This document shows, one piece after another, positions 43,535-52,372 of a stretch of 64,000 bases of DNA. Origin of the DNA: Anaerolineaceae bacterium (GTDB lineage: Bacteria > Chloroflexota > Anaerolineae > Anaerolineales > Anaerolineaceae); assembly GCA_012839565.1 (NCBI GenBank), contig DUMZ01000012.1, positions 1 to 64,000 on the forward strand. Reading direction: 5' to 3'. Position 1 is the stretch's first letter. Each line of letters begins with the position of its first letter. A model generated the notes under the pieces. It was not told the origin of the DNA, ran no database searches, and worked only from the letters and a program-made list of their open reading frames with translations. The translations under genes and the position numbers were made by a program.

Positions 43535-43663
43535 TAGGTTTTATTTCTCGCCCAAGCGTCCTACCACGGGTACCATTCTGTTTACTGAGTCTTCTTGCCA
43601 CAGTTCGAACCCCGTTCGCGGAGGCGTCTCGCCGACGCACAGGATAAAGATAAACCCAAACAA

Positions 43664-43690
43664 AAAATGGCCGGGATGACCAGCCATTTT
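43664..43690 (-). terminator. Rho-independent terminator of the korAB operon
   Basis: On the minus strand AAAATGGC (43683-43690) pairs with GCCATTTT (43664-43671) and is followed by a T-tract, 49 bases after the korB stop. Confidence 0.75.
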
Positions 43691-43738
43691 ATTATCCTAT
43701 GCTTAAGCCTTACAATTTAATCAGTTTACTTATCTGCC

Positions 43739-44791
43739 CTAAACACCAAAATCATAGTTGATCTTATCCAGCATCGCTGGCGTTGGGCGTAAGCGTTCAA
43801 TGCCGATGCGGTTCAAGGGCTCTTCAGGTAAATCATAGCGTTCCTGAATGGTTGGCGGAACTTCTGAAAAATAAATCAATCCCGTGGCAAAATAGTGCTT
43901 TTTATAGGATTCTGTAAGAATATCCAAAGCAGCAGCTTTATCAGATGGGTCATAATCCTTGTCAAGCTTACGAAGCATCAGGTAAGAACCATCCTGCAAC
44001 TGAATCTCTGAGAAAGTACCGGGTTCAATTGTTTCAGTTTCTTCGTCGATTTCTTCCTTGGTATTAAAGTGCTTGATTGCTTGCAATGGCGTTTGATTCA
44101 TGCGACCCCAGGTGTAGGATTGCATCGCTTCGGCACGGTTGTTAAAGGTCACACACGGACTGATAACGTCCACAACCGCGGTACCTTCCTGGGCAATGGC
44201 GGCTTTGAATATTTCCTTCATCTGTTTCGTGTCACCAGAGAAAGCGCGCGCGACAAAGGGCGCGCCACTAATCAGCGCTTCCATACACATATCCAAAGGT
44301 GGCAACAGGTTCTCGCCCTGGTGTTTCAAAACCAAGCCTTGGTCAGAAGTTGCCGAGAACTGTCCTTTGGTCAGTCCATATACACCATTATTTTCGATGA
44401 TATACAGCATGGGCACGTTTCGGCGAATAATATGTTTGAAGTGGCTCAAACCGATGCTCGCGGTATCGCCATCACCGGAAATACCCAAAATTTCGATTTT
44501 GTAATCCGCGAAACAGGCACCCGTGACCAGGGTCGGCATACGACCGTGCAAACCATTGAAGCCAAACGATCGATTTAAGAAATAGTTGGGGCTCTTACTC
44601 GAACACCCAATACCACTAATCTTTACAACCTGCTCAGGTGCTAAGCCAAGTTCATAAACAGCGGCCTGAATAACGTTCGCGATCGCCGTATGACCACAAC
44701 CGGGGCAAAGCGTTGACTTTTTGCCGGCATAGTCGCTAAGGGTCAAGCCGATAAGATTGCGTTCAACTTTCTTTTCAACAGTGCTAGGCAT
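43739..44791 (-). CDS. korB: 2-oxoacid:ferredoxin oxidoreductase, beta (thiamine diphosphate) subunit
   Basis: ThDP-binding subunit of a two-subunit 2-oxoacid:ferredoxin oxidoreductase (2-oxoglutarate or pyruvate type), which decarboxylates the acid to acyl-CoA while reducing ferredoxin. Seen: STLCPGCGHTAI (cluster Cys pair, residues about 26-37), GIGCSSKSP, the ThDP motif GDGDTASIGLSHF followed by IIENNGVYGLTKGQ, and the C-terminal beta-subunit extension. 350 residues is usual. Overlaps the korA stop by 8 bases. No separate ferredoxin-like delta subunit is encoded here. Confidence 0.93.
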   Translation of the reverse strand: MPSTVEKKVERNLIGLTLSDYAGKKSTLCPGCGHTAIANVIQAAVYELGLAPEQVVKISGIGCSSKSPNYFLNRSFGFNGLHGRMPTLVTGACFADYKIEILGISGDGDTASIGLSHFKHIIRRNVPMLYIIENNGVYGLTKGQFSATSDQGLVLKHQGENLLPPLDMCMEALISGAPFVARAFSGDTKQMKEIFKAAIAQEGTAVVDVISPCVTFNNRAEAMQSYTWGRMNQTPLQAIKHFNTKEEIDEETETIEPGTFSEIQLQDGSYLMLRKLDKDYDPSDKAAALDILTESYKKHYFATGLIYFSEVPPTIQERYDLPEEPLNRIGIERLRPTPAMLDKINYDFGV

Positions 44792-46613
44792 ATTCTTCCT
44801 CCGCAGCTAAGATATTTTCAACAGCCCATATAGCCGTCATCGGCAAACCACCGATATCAGTAAGAGAGATGAGTTTTTCGGAAAGATCCGAGTGTTCCAG
44901 CATCAAGATTTCCTTCAGCTGACCATCGCGGTTCAGTTCCAGAACGTAATTACGTTCGTGCTCTTCGATAAATTCTCGAACTTCACAGCAGCTTGGCAGT
45001 GCACGAATTCGCATGTAGTCCGTTTCAATGCCTTGCTTGGCCAATTCTGCCTGTGTTTCCCTGATGGCGTCGTCCGTCGATCCCATACCTATGATGCCGA
45101 TCCTGGCATCTTTACCCTTGATAACAATGGGTTTTGGCAGGTTTTCAATTGCACCATTGAGTTTCTTTTCAATACGATGGAGCATATCGGACCAGTTTTT
45201 AGGATCTTCGTTATAGTTGCCATAAACATCATGTCCGGTACCACGGGTAAAGTAAGCAGATTTGGGGCTTTGGTTACCCATCACGGTGCGATATGGGATG
45301 CCATCACCATCAATATCTTTGTAACGACCCCAGTCTTCAATCTTTTCCAGTTCTTCTTCCCAAATCAACTTACCACGGTCGATGGGCGTTGAAGGATATT
45401 CAAACTTTTCTGTCACCCAGGTGTTCATGCCCAAATCAAGGTCACTGAGCACAAAAATCGGGGTCTGATAGCGTTCTGCGATATCAAGCGATTTCCAGCC
45501 AAATTCAAAACACTCGTTTACCGTACCAGGGATAAGGATGATGTGATTAATATCACCATGCCCAACATTGTACATAAAGGATAAGTCGCCTTGCGCGGTT
45601 CGCGTGGGCAAACCGGTGCTGGGGCCAACCCGCTGCACGTTCCAAATCACAACGGGTGTTTCGGTAAAGTAAGCCAAACCGATATTCTCTGCCATCAAAC
45701 AAATGCCAGGGCCTGATGTTGAGGTCATGGAGCGTAAGCCAGCCCATCCCGCGCCTACTGCGGCACCAGCAGCGGCAAGTTCATCTTCAACCTGCAAAAT
45801 AACACAGGTTGTTTTGCCTGTAACAGGGTCCTTGCGCAGTTCATCAACTTTTGCAATGGCAGCTTCGACCATACTCGTAGCGGGTGTAATGGGATACCAG
45901 GAACAAAACTGCAGACCACCAAAAAGTGAACCAATACCCGCGGCAGTATTGCCATCGGTCATAATTAGATTTTTATTGAAAGGTCGGCGTTCCACAACAA
46001 AGCGGTCGCGTTTTTCAACGTTTTCTGCAGCCCACTCGTAGCCTAGTTTGATGATTCCAAAGTTAGACTCAATAATTGCATCTCGGCCAATAAATTGATG
46101 TTCAACAGCTATGCGCAATTCGGACAATTCAATTCCCAAGACCTGTGAAACGATGCCTACATACAGCATATTTTCCAAATAGGCCACTAAATTACGGGGC
46201 ACATCAACGGTTTTGATGAGTTCTTTGATGGGCATCGGATAGTAAATTAAGTCTTCACGATGGCCTTCAGGAACTGTTATATGGTCTGCGTAAAAAATAA
46301 CGCCACCTTCGGGTAAATAGGCTGTTTCTTTTACCAATGTGCCGGGGTTCATCGCAACCACGATATCGTCGTGCGGAACACGGCCGATGAATCCATCATC
46401 ATTTACACGAATAACAAACCATGTTGCCATACCCATAATATTAGATGGGAAAATGTTCTTACCAGATACGGGGATACCCATCTGGTACAATGCGCGGTAA
46501 ATAATATTATTTGCCGTCGCGCTACCCGAACCATTCACCGTGCAAACTGTCATACAAAAGTCGTTCACAATCGGCTTCAGACCCGTAGTAGATTGAAGTT
46601 CAGTCACTGCCAT
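44784..46613 (-). CDS. korA: 2-oxoacid:ferredoxin oxidoreductase, fused gamma-alpha subunit
   Basis: 609-residue fusion of the gamma domain (residues about 18-190, starting VCTVNGSGSATANNIIYRAL) and alpha domain (from about 205; GNTAAGIGSLFGGLQFCSWYPITPATSMVE is spread over 205-240). The YPITPAT signature is typical of two-subunit KorA. The transketolase C-terminal-like domain at the end includes GIIGMGSTDDAI. With KorB it forms the full enzyme. ATG has AAGGAGAG upstream; the GntR regulator ends 15 bases before, making a gntR-korA-korB operon. Substrate specificity (2-oxoglutarate versus pyruvate) is not decidable here. Confidence 0.93.
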   Translation of the reverse strand: MAVTELQSTTGLKPIVNDFCMTVCTVNGSGSATANNIIYRALYQMGIPVSGKNIFPSNIMGMATWFVIRVNDDGFIGRVPHDDIVVAMNPGTLVKETAYLPEGGVIFYADHITVPEGHREDLIYYPMPIKELIKTVDVPRNLVAYLENMLYVGIVSQVLGIELSELRIAVEHQFIGRDAIIESNFGIIKLGYEWAAENVEKRDRFVVERRPFNKNLIMTDGNTAAGIGSLFGGLQFCSWYPITPATSMVEAAIAKVDELRKDPVTGKTTCVILQVEDELAAAGAAVGAGWAGLRSMTSTSGPGICLMAENIGLAYFTETPVVIWNVQRVGPSTGLPTRTAQGDLSFMYNVGHGDINHIILIPGTVNECFEFGWKSLDIAERYQTPIFVLSDLDLGMNTWVTEKFEYPSTPIDRGKLIWEEELEKIEDWGRYKDIDGDGIPYRTVMGNQSPKSAYFTRGTGHDVYGNYNEDPKNWSDMLHRIEKKLNGAIENLPKPIVIKGKDARIGIIGMGSTDDAIRETQAELAKQGIETDYMRIRALPSCCEVREFIEEHERNYVLELNRDGQLKEILMLEHSDLSEKLISLTDIGGLPMTAIWAVENILAAEEEYA

Positions 46614-46628
46614 TCCAGGTTCTCTCCT

Positions 46629-47309
46629 TCATTCAAATTGTTGTTTTATCTCAGCAGCTCTGGGTTTGATGGGATAAGTCAACAAACTTTCGAGTGCTTT
46701 TTTTCCTTTAATTGCGTTTTTCTCACGCAAGGCGTCAACAAGGACTTGTCGCCTGCTCCATATTGAAAGCATATCGTCCAAGTCCATAAAAAACCTTACG
46801 CTGTTAGTCGTCTCCAGGTCCCAGTAGGCTTCCAAAAAATTGATGAGAAGCTTGTTTCCGAGGGGACGAAAAATGGTAAGGTGAAATTCGCTTTGTTCTT
46901 CATGGGGTATTATAGCCGGTTTTCGCTGTAATTTACGAAATGCGACGTCCACTAAAAACTGCATGTAATCGATTTGATTATCATTGATGACCTTGAATGC
47001 TGGATCCCAGTAAACGAGTTCAAGGTGTTTGCGCATATCAATGTAATCATCAAGAATTTTTGGTTCGCTGTGTATACCGTATCTCATACCCAAGCGAATG
47101 AGTGGCACCATTGAAAAAGCCCGCTGCTGAATCCCTGTGCGAGGCCTCACCTCCACAAAACCTAATTGACGTGCAACTTCCAGCTGTTCCCTTACATTCG
47201 CAATGCTTACACCTAAAATTTGGCTTAATTCCGCGATGCTGGGGATATCATCCCCGTTCTTAGATGCTTTTGCCAAATATTCGAGTAAAGTTTGCTTTTC
47301 CTGTGCCAT
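46629..47309 (-). CDS. GntR-family (FadR/FCD type) transcriptional regulator
   Basis: 226 residues from ATG 47309. N-terminal winged helix (about residues 5-65; PSIAELSQILGVSIANVREQL then ARQLGFVEVRPRTGI) and a C-terminal all-helical FCD effector domain (about 75-220) with EQSEFHLTIF and YWDLETTNSV. FCD regulators respond to organic acids and similar metabolites, fitting control of the 2-oxoacid oxidoreductase genes directly downstream. A perfect inverted repeat overlaps its translation start, so it probably represses itself and korAB. A TTG two codons upstream (47315) is an alternative start. No Shine-Dalgarno is seen before either. Confidence 0.88.
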   Translation of the reverse strand: MAQEKQTLLEYLAKASKNGDDIPSIAELSQILGVSIANVREQLEVARQLGFVEVRPRTGIQQRAFSMVPLIRLGMRYGIHSEPKILDDYIDMRKHLELVYWDPAFKVINDNQIDYMQFLVDVAFRKLQRKPAIIPHEEQSEFHLTIFRPLGNKLLINFLEAYWDLETTNSVRFFMDLDDMLSIWSRRQVLVDALREKNAIKGKKALESLLTYPIKPRAAEIKQQFE

Positions 47310-47311
47310 AA

Positions 47312-47332
47312 TCAATTAATATGATTAATTGA
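47312..47332. promoter_or_regulatory. Probable GntR operator
   Basis: Perfect inverted repeat: TCAATTAAT (47312-47320), 3-base spacer, ATTAATTGA (47324-47332). It lies about 8-28 bases downstream of the predicted transcription start and just before the gntR ATG. Bound protein would block elongation or initiation of the gntR-korAB transcript. Confidence 0.7.
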
Positions 47333-47346
47333 ATTAATTCATCTCG

Positions 47347-47375
47347 ATTATATGTCAGCCTGTCAAATGCGTCAA
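47347..47375 (-). promoter_or_regulatory. Strong sigma-70-type promoter of gntR-korA-korB
   Basis: Minus strand: TTGACG at 47370-47375, 17-base spacer, TATAAT at 47347-47352. Predicted start near 47340. No other promoter is apparent in the 15-base gap between gntR and korA. Confidence 0.8.
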
Positions 47376-47497
47376 GCAGTTTAACGATGAACCTTTGCAG
47401 GTTTTTTACAATTTCCAAACATTCAATCTTCCACAGCAAAACGAGTACTATGGAAATATGTCATTTTCCAACAATCCTGTTAACCCTTAAGATACAA

Positions 47498-47513
47498 TTA
47501 TCTAACTAGATAA
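47498..47513 (+). promoter_or_regulatory. Perfect palindrome overlapping the ABC exporter leader
   Basis: TTATCTAACTAGATAA is a perfect inverted repeat (7-bp arms, 2-base spacer). It overlaps the last base of a possible -10 (TACAAT, 47493-47498) and the first bases of the ribosome site (AAGGA, 47512-47516). Position and symmetry suit a repressor of the MarR or TetR kind; no such regulator is encoded nearby. Confidence 0.5.
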
Positions 47514-47520
47514 GGAAAAT

Positions 47521-49287
47521 ATGGAGCATACCAGCGAGTTTAATATCCCTTTTAAATACAAAACCAACCGTAGCAGTCCTGTGCTGTGGATACTTTCGCA
47601 CGTCAGACATCATTGGTTTATCTTCCTGGTAGCAGCTATTGGCGCGATTGGCAACGCCACCCTGGCCGGTGTTCCCGCCGTGCAGTTTGGTAAGGTCTTT
47701 GAAGCGCTCACCACTGGCGTAGGTGGAAAACAAGCCTTCTTACAAGGTGCCGCAATCGTTGCCATCTCGCAAATCACCCGCGGATTTCTGCAGTTTCAGC
47801 GTAACTTTGGTTTTGAAGTCACCGCCCAGCGCATCGAACGCGACACACGCGACGAGTTTTACACCAGCCTGCTCGGCAAATCGATGACCTTCCACGCTTT
47901 GCAATCAGTCGGTGATTTGATGGCACGCGCCAGTAACGACATCCGCGAAGTCAACTACATCTTCAGCCCCGGCATCAATATGGTCTTTGGCTCAATGAAT
48001 TTTCTCTTTATCCCGCTTATTATCGGTGGGAGAATTCATCCCGCATTGCTGATTACACCCGTTCTCTTCATCATTGCCTATTTTTTGGCAGTCAGCCATT
48101 ACCTCAAAGTCTTACAACCTGTTACCAGCAAAGTGCGCAGCAGTTTTGGCGTGATGAACAGCCGCATCGCTGAAGATATGGACGGCATTGAAACCGTCAA
48201 AGCCGCTGCCCAGGAACAAGCGGAAATCGAACGCTTCCGCAAAAACATATCAACTTACCGCGATGCGAGCGTAAAACAAGGTGATATTGAAGCACGTTTT
48301 ATACCCATGCTCTTGCTGGCACTGGCAATGGGTTTCGGACTTTTGCATGCGCTTTACCTGGCACGCCTGGGCGAAATAACACTCGCCAACGTCATCACCT
48401 ATTACAGCGCGCTAAGTATGCTGGGCTTCCCCACCAACACATCAGTCATGGCCTATTCGCGCATCTCGCTTGGACTCGCCAGCGCGCGACGTCTCTTAGC
48501 CATCATGAATACCGAAAACAATCTCGATCAAAACGAAGACGGTTACGCCCAACGCATCAAAGGCGATGTTTCATTTAGAAATGTAAGCTTTTCATACGAT
48601 GGAAAAGTAAATAATCTTAAAGATATCAGTCTCGAAGCCAAGGCTGGTCAGACTATCGCCGTGGTAGGTCAAACCGGCTCGGGTAAAACCAGTCTCATTC
48701 GTCTCATCAACCGCACCTACGACCCGCAGGAAGGGCATATTTCCATCGATGGTGTGAATCTCAGAGACTGGCGTTTAGACACTTTACGCAGTCAAATATC
48801 GATTATCGAACAAGACATTTTTCTCTTCTCAAAAAGCATCGCTGAAAACATCGCATTTGGCAAACCCGGTGCCACGCAGGAAGAAATTGAAGAAGCCGCG
48901 CGCAAAGCCCAGGCAGCTGATTTCATCGCGGAACTGCCCGACGGCTACGATACTGTCATCGGCGAACGTGGCGCAACACTTTCTGGCGGGCAACGTCAGC
49001 GCATCGCCCTGGCACGCGCGTTCCTTACCGATCCACGCATTCTAATTCTCGATGACTCCACCAGTGCCATCGACAGCCAAACCGAAGATGAAATCCAGAA
49101 AGCAATCAAAACCGCCTCTGAAGGTCGCACAACGTTCATCGTCACCCATCGGCTTTCTCAAATTCGCTGGGCAGACCTGATTATCGTCCTAAAACAAGGC
49201 AAAATTTCAGAAATCGGTACTCACTATGAATTAATGGAACGTTCAAGTGCCTACCGTAGAATTTTCTCTGAGGATAAGCAAATCTAA
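47521..49287 (+). CDS. ABC exporter half-transporter, subunit 1 (degenerate catalytic Glu)
   Basis: 588-residue fusion of a six-helix exporter domain (about 30-330) and a nucleotide-binding domain. Walker A GQTGSGKTS at 383-391, canonical signature LSGGQ at 487-491, Walker B ILILDDSTS where the catalytic Glu is replaced by Asp512. With the next gene it should form a heterodimeric multidrug- or lipid-type exporter with one catalytic and one degenerate ATP site. RBS AAGGA precedes ATG. A palindrome in the leader may be an operator. Substrate unknown. Confidence 0.93.
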   Translation: MEHTSEFNIPFKYKTNRSSPVLWILSHVRHHWFIFLVAAIGAIGNATLAGVPAVQFGKVFEALTTGVGGKQAFLQGAAIVAISQITRGFLQFQRNFGFEVTAQRIERDTRDEFYTSLLGKSMTFHALQSVGDLMARASNDIREVNYIFSPGINMVFGSMNFLFIPLIIGGRIHPALLITPVLFIIAYFLAVSHYLKVLQPVTSKVRSSFGVMNSRIAEDMDGIETVKAAAQEQAEIERFRKNISTYRDASVKQGDIEARFIPMLLLALAMGFGLLHALYLARLGEITLANVITYYSALSMLGFPTNTSVMAYSRISLGLASARRLLAIMNTENNLDQNEDGYAQRIKGDVSFRNVSFSYDGKVNNLKDISLEAKAGQTIAVVGQTGSGKTSLIRLINRTYDPQEGHISIDGVNLRDWRLDTLRSQISIIEQDIFLFSKSIAENIAFGKPGATQEEIEEAARKAQAADFIAELPDGYDTVIGERGATLSGGQRQRIALARAFLTDPRILILDDSTSAIDSQTEDEIQKAIKTASEGRTTFIVTHRLSQIRWADLIIVLKQGKISEIGTHYELMERSSAYRRIFSEDKQI

Positions 49288-51101
49288 TGGGCTTTTATCA
49301 CGGACTTTCAGCGGAAGCTTATGACCGCCAATATACCAACAAAGCGCTCATCAAACGCATTGTGGACTATTTTAAACCACACAAAGCCAAACTTATTTTT
49401 GTCGCTATTGTGGTCATCCTGCAAGGTTTTACCGGTTCCATGCCCTACCTGCTTGTCTCAAAAGTCCTCGACGAAGGCGCGGCAGTACGTCCCGATGACC
49501 GTATACTTGCCATTCTGGTTGGCGCGGTTATCTTTATCGAAATCTTAGGCTATGTTTTTTTTCATATCCAGCAACGGCTCATGGCGCGGGTCAACGCCGA
49601 TGTTTACCGCTCGCTCGCAACTGACGCTTTTGCCGCCTCAATGGAGCAGGATCTCGCCTTTCACGATAAACTCAGTTCCGGTCGCATCGTTTCGCGCATC
49701 ACCGGTGACACAGAAGACTTTATCACGCTCATACGCCTGACCATGAATGTCTTAAGCTCAGTGATGCAATCCATCATCGTGGCCATCATTTTGCTGCGCA
49801 CCGAATGGCGTCTGGCACTCATGCTCTTTATCTTTGTGCCCATTGTCATTCTCATCGTGTCTTCCTACCGCAACGTTGCCCGACGCGTAACCACCCGCGG
49901 TATGCGCGCTATGGCTAACGTCAACGCCACCGTCAAAGAAACCATCAGTGGCATTTCCGTTGCCAAAAACTTCCGGCAGGAAGAAAGTATTTACGCTGAC
50001 TTTCAAGAATCTAACAAGACCTCATACAACGTCAACGTCAAGCGTGGTTTTGTCTTATCCATCGTCTTCCCCACCATGCGCACGCTCAGCGGTATTAGCA
50101 TCGCGCTATTAGTTTATTTTGGCGCGCTCTCGGTTAGCCAGGGGCTCATCACCGCGGGTGCCTGGTACCTGGTTTTGCTCTCCAGCGAACGTTTCCTCAT
50201 GCCCATTTTAAGCATGACATCCTACTGGGCGCAGGTGCAAACCGGCTTTGCGGCGGCGGAACGCATTTTCGCGCTCATTGATGCCGAACACACGGTGATA
50301 CAAACCAGCGACAAACCTGCACGAGCTCTGCATGGCGACATCGTATTCGAGAATGTCAGTTTCAGTTACGGTGTTGGGGCTGAGGTCTTAAATAACTTCA
50401 ATCTGCACATCAAACCAGGCGAAAACCTTGCAATCGTTGGTCATACCGGCGCGGGTAAATCGTCCATCGCGCGCCTGATCTCACGCTTTTACGAGTTCCA
50501 GGAAGGCAGAATCCTGATTGATGGCACCGACATCCGCGAATTCAACATCGACAGTCTCCGTCAGCAAATGGGTGTGGTCACCCAGGTACCCTTCCTGTTT
50601 GAAGGCACAGTGGAAGAAAACATCCGCTTTGCCCAGCCTGATATCACCCGCGAAGAAATTCTCGCCCTGGCACATGAAATCGGCGATGGCGAATGGCTCG
50701 AAACGCTCACCAACGGACTCGACACCAACGTTGGCGAACGTGGCGCGAAAATCTCAATGGGGCAACGCCAACTCGTCGCTTTGATGCGCGTTCTGGCACG
50801 TAAACCTGCCATCTTTATTCTGGATGAAGCCACAGCGAGTATTGACCCCTTCACCGAAACACAAATTCAACACGCGCTGAATCTCATTTTGAGTCAGTCC
50901 ACCAGTGTGCTTATCGCTCACCGTTTGTCCACGGTTAAATCTGCTGACCGCATCATCGTGCTCGACCATGGTGGCATCATTGAAGAAGGCACCCACGACG
51001 CGCTTCTTGAAAAAGGTGGCACCTACGCAGAACTCTACAACACCTACTTCCGCCATCAGTCGCTGGAGTATGTCGAAGAAGCCGGTAAGTTTCTTAAGTA
51101 G
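49287..51101 (+). CDS. ABC exporter half-transporter, subunit 2 (non-canonical signature)
   Basis: 604 residues, same architecture. Walker A GHTGAGKSS at 385-393, degenerate signature ISMGQ at 489-493, intact Walker B FILDEATAS with catalytic Glu514. The weaknesses of the two subunits are complementary: the site made from this subunit's Walker motifs and subunit 1's LSGGQ is fully canonical, the other is not. This is the known pattern of heterodimeric type IV exporters. Start overlaps the previous stop by one base (TAATG). Confidence 0.93.
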   Translation: MGFYHGLSAEAYDRQYTNKALIKRIVDYFKPHKAKLIFVAIVVILQGFTGSMPYLLVSKVLDEGAAVRPDDRILAILVGAVIFIEILGYVFFHIQQRLMARVNADVYRSLATDAFAASMEQDLAFHDKLSSGRIVSRITGDTEDFITLIRLTMNVLSSVMQSIIVAIILLRTEWRLALMLFIFVPIVILIVSSYRNVARRVTTRGMRAMANVNATVKETISGISVAKNFRQEESIYADFQESNKTSYNVNVKRGFVLSIVFPTMRTLSGISIALLVYFGALSVSQGLITAGAWYLVLLSSERFLMPILSMTSYWAQVQTGFAAAERIFALIDAEHTVIQTSDKPARALHGDIVFENVSFSYGVGAEVLNNFNLHIKPGENLAIVGHTGAGKSSIARLISRFYEFQEGRILIDGTDIREFNIDSLRQQMGVVTQVPFLFEGTVEENIRFAQPDITREEILALAHEIGDGEWLETLTNGLDTNVGERGAKISMGQRQLVALMRVLARKPAIFILDEATASIDPFTETQIQHALNLILSQSTSVLIAHRLSTVKSADRIIVLDHGGIIEEGTHDALLEKGGTYAELYNTYFRHQSLEYVEEAGKFLK

Positions 51102-51164
51102 TTACACGTTATTATTCAAACTTTAGATATGCCAAATAAGACTGGCATTTGGTATCATTAGCGC

Positions 51165-52196
51165 ATGAATAATCAAGTTGTTCTTGGCTTAAGCGGTGGT
51201 GTGGACAGTGCCGTGGCTGCTGTTTTGTTGAAACAGGCGGACTATGCGGTGCATGGGCTATATCTCGTCACCTGCCCCGCCTACCAGCAAGGAATCAGCA
51301 AAGCCGAAGCACTCGCCAAACAACTCGATATCCCCCTGACTATTCTTGATATCCAAACCGACTTCCAGCAAAAAGTTATCCACCCGTTTGCCCAAAGCTA
51401 CTATGCCTGCCAAACGCCAAGCCCATGTCTGGAATGTAACCGCGTTATCAAATGGCATCACCTTTTGAACCAGGCTGATGTCATCGGCGCTCGTTATGTT
51501 GCTACCGGGCATTACGCGCGCGTTTCGCAAAATGAAGCCGGTCAATTTGAACTGCACAAGGGACTTGATCCCAACAAAGACCAAAGTTACATGCTCAGTC
51601 GTCTTGGTCAAAAAGAGCTGAAACACACAATATTCCCGCTTGGCGAACTCACGAAGCACGATATTCGCGCGATAGCCGAGACAACCGGTCTCAAGATACC
51701 TGAAAGTGAAGAAAGCCAGGACCTGTGTTTTTTGCAGGGCACTAATTATCGTGATTACCTGAAAGAGTATTTCAGTTTTTCAGAATCCCCCGGCCCCATC
51801 AAACTCAGCGATGGCACTTTCTTGGCTGAACACCAGGGACTTAGCGCTTATACCATCGGTCAACGTAAAGGCTTGCCCGCTTACAAACATGCGCTGTTTG
51901 TCATCGAAAAACGTCCATTCGATAACACACTTATCGTCGGCGGACTGGACGAACTTGGTCAACACACTTTTTCAGTTCACGCCATCAACTGGATAACAGG
52001 CCAGGCACCCCAAAAACTTCACAATATTCACACTAAAATCCGTTACCGCGCCACGCCAGTGCCTTGTGAAATCAGCCTAACAGAAGACAATCAAGCGCAA
52101 ATCCATTGCGCCACCCCTTTACGCGATATCACGCCTGGTCAATTCGCAGTTTTCTATCAGGGTGAATGCGTGTTGGGCAGCGGCGTCATTTTATAG
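51165..52196 (+). CDS. mnmA: tRNA-specific 2-thiouridylase MnmA
   Basis: Adenylates U34 of Gln, Glu and Lys tRNAs and inserts sulfur. PP-loop SGGVDSAVA at residues 10-18, TGHYARV at 114-120, SYMLSRL, and the two catalytic Cys: Cys91 in CLECN and Cys188 in QDLCFLQG. Position 88 is also Cys, giving CLEC where E. coli MnmA has an Asp at the first position; with Cys188 this makes three possible ligands for an iron-sulfur cluster. 343 residues is on the short side of normal. Stands alone between the ABC pair and the gcv leader. Confidence 0.94.
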   Translation: MNNQVVLGLSGGVDSAVAAVLLKQADYAVHGLYLVTCPAYQQGISKAEALAKQLDIPLTILDIQTDFQQKVIHPFAQSYYACQTPSPCLECNRVIKWHHLLNQADVIGARYVATGHYARVSQNEAGQFELHKGLDPNKDQSYMLSRLGQKELKHTIFPLGELTKHDIRAIAETTGLKIPESEESQDLCFLQGTNYRDYLKEYFSFSESPGPIKLSDGTFLAEHQGLSAYTIGQRKGLPAYKHALFVIEKRPFDNTLIVGGLDELGQHTFSVHAINWITGQAPQKLHNIHTKIRYRATPVPCEISLTEDNQAQIHCATPLRDITPGQFAVFYQGECVLGSGVIL

Positions 52197-52230
52197 TCAG
52201 TTTAGCGTAGAGGACGTAAACCTTAAATGC

Positions 52231-52258
52231 TTGACTTAAGCCACCAAATTGCTAAAAT
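52231..52258 (+). promoter_or_regulatory. Sigma-70-type promoter of the gcv operon
   Basis: TTGACT at 52231-52236, 16-base spacer, TAAAAT at 52253-52258, placing the transcript start just before the glycine aptamer. Confidence 0.7.
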
Positions 52259-52271
52259 AAACTTACCAGCT

Positions 52272-52372
52272 CAACGGGAAGAGACCCACTTTAGGTGGGC
52301 ACCGAAGGGGCAAGCCCACACGGGTGAAACTCTCAGGTACCAAGACCCAACGAGCTTCTGAAGTCGATTGAC
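52272..52372 (+). promoter_or_regulatory. Glycine riboswitch (single aptamer)
   Basis: Shows the conserved glycine-aptamer segments in order: CGGGAAGAGACCC (52275-52287), a variable hairpin, CACCGAAGGGGCAAG (52300-52314), GGGTGAAACTCTCAGGTACC (52322-52341) and AAGACCC. Only one full aptamer is present; the following bases lead into a strong terminator. Since the genes below encode glycine cleavage, glycine binding should prevent termination (an ON switch). Confidence 0.92.

Noticed and set aside
51125..51150. Terminator between the ABC genes and mnmA
   Set aside because: Only a 5-bp stem with three T follows; too weak to support.
52352..52372. Second glycine aptamer
   Set aside because: The sequence after the first aptamer leads straight into the terminator and lacks the conserved aptamer core.
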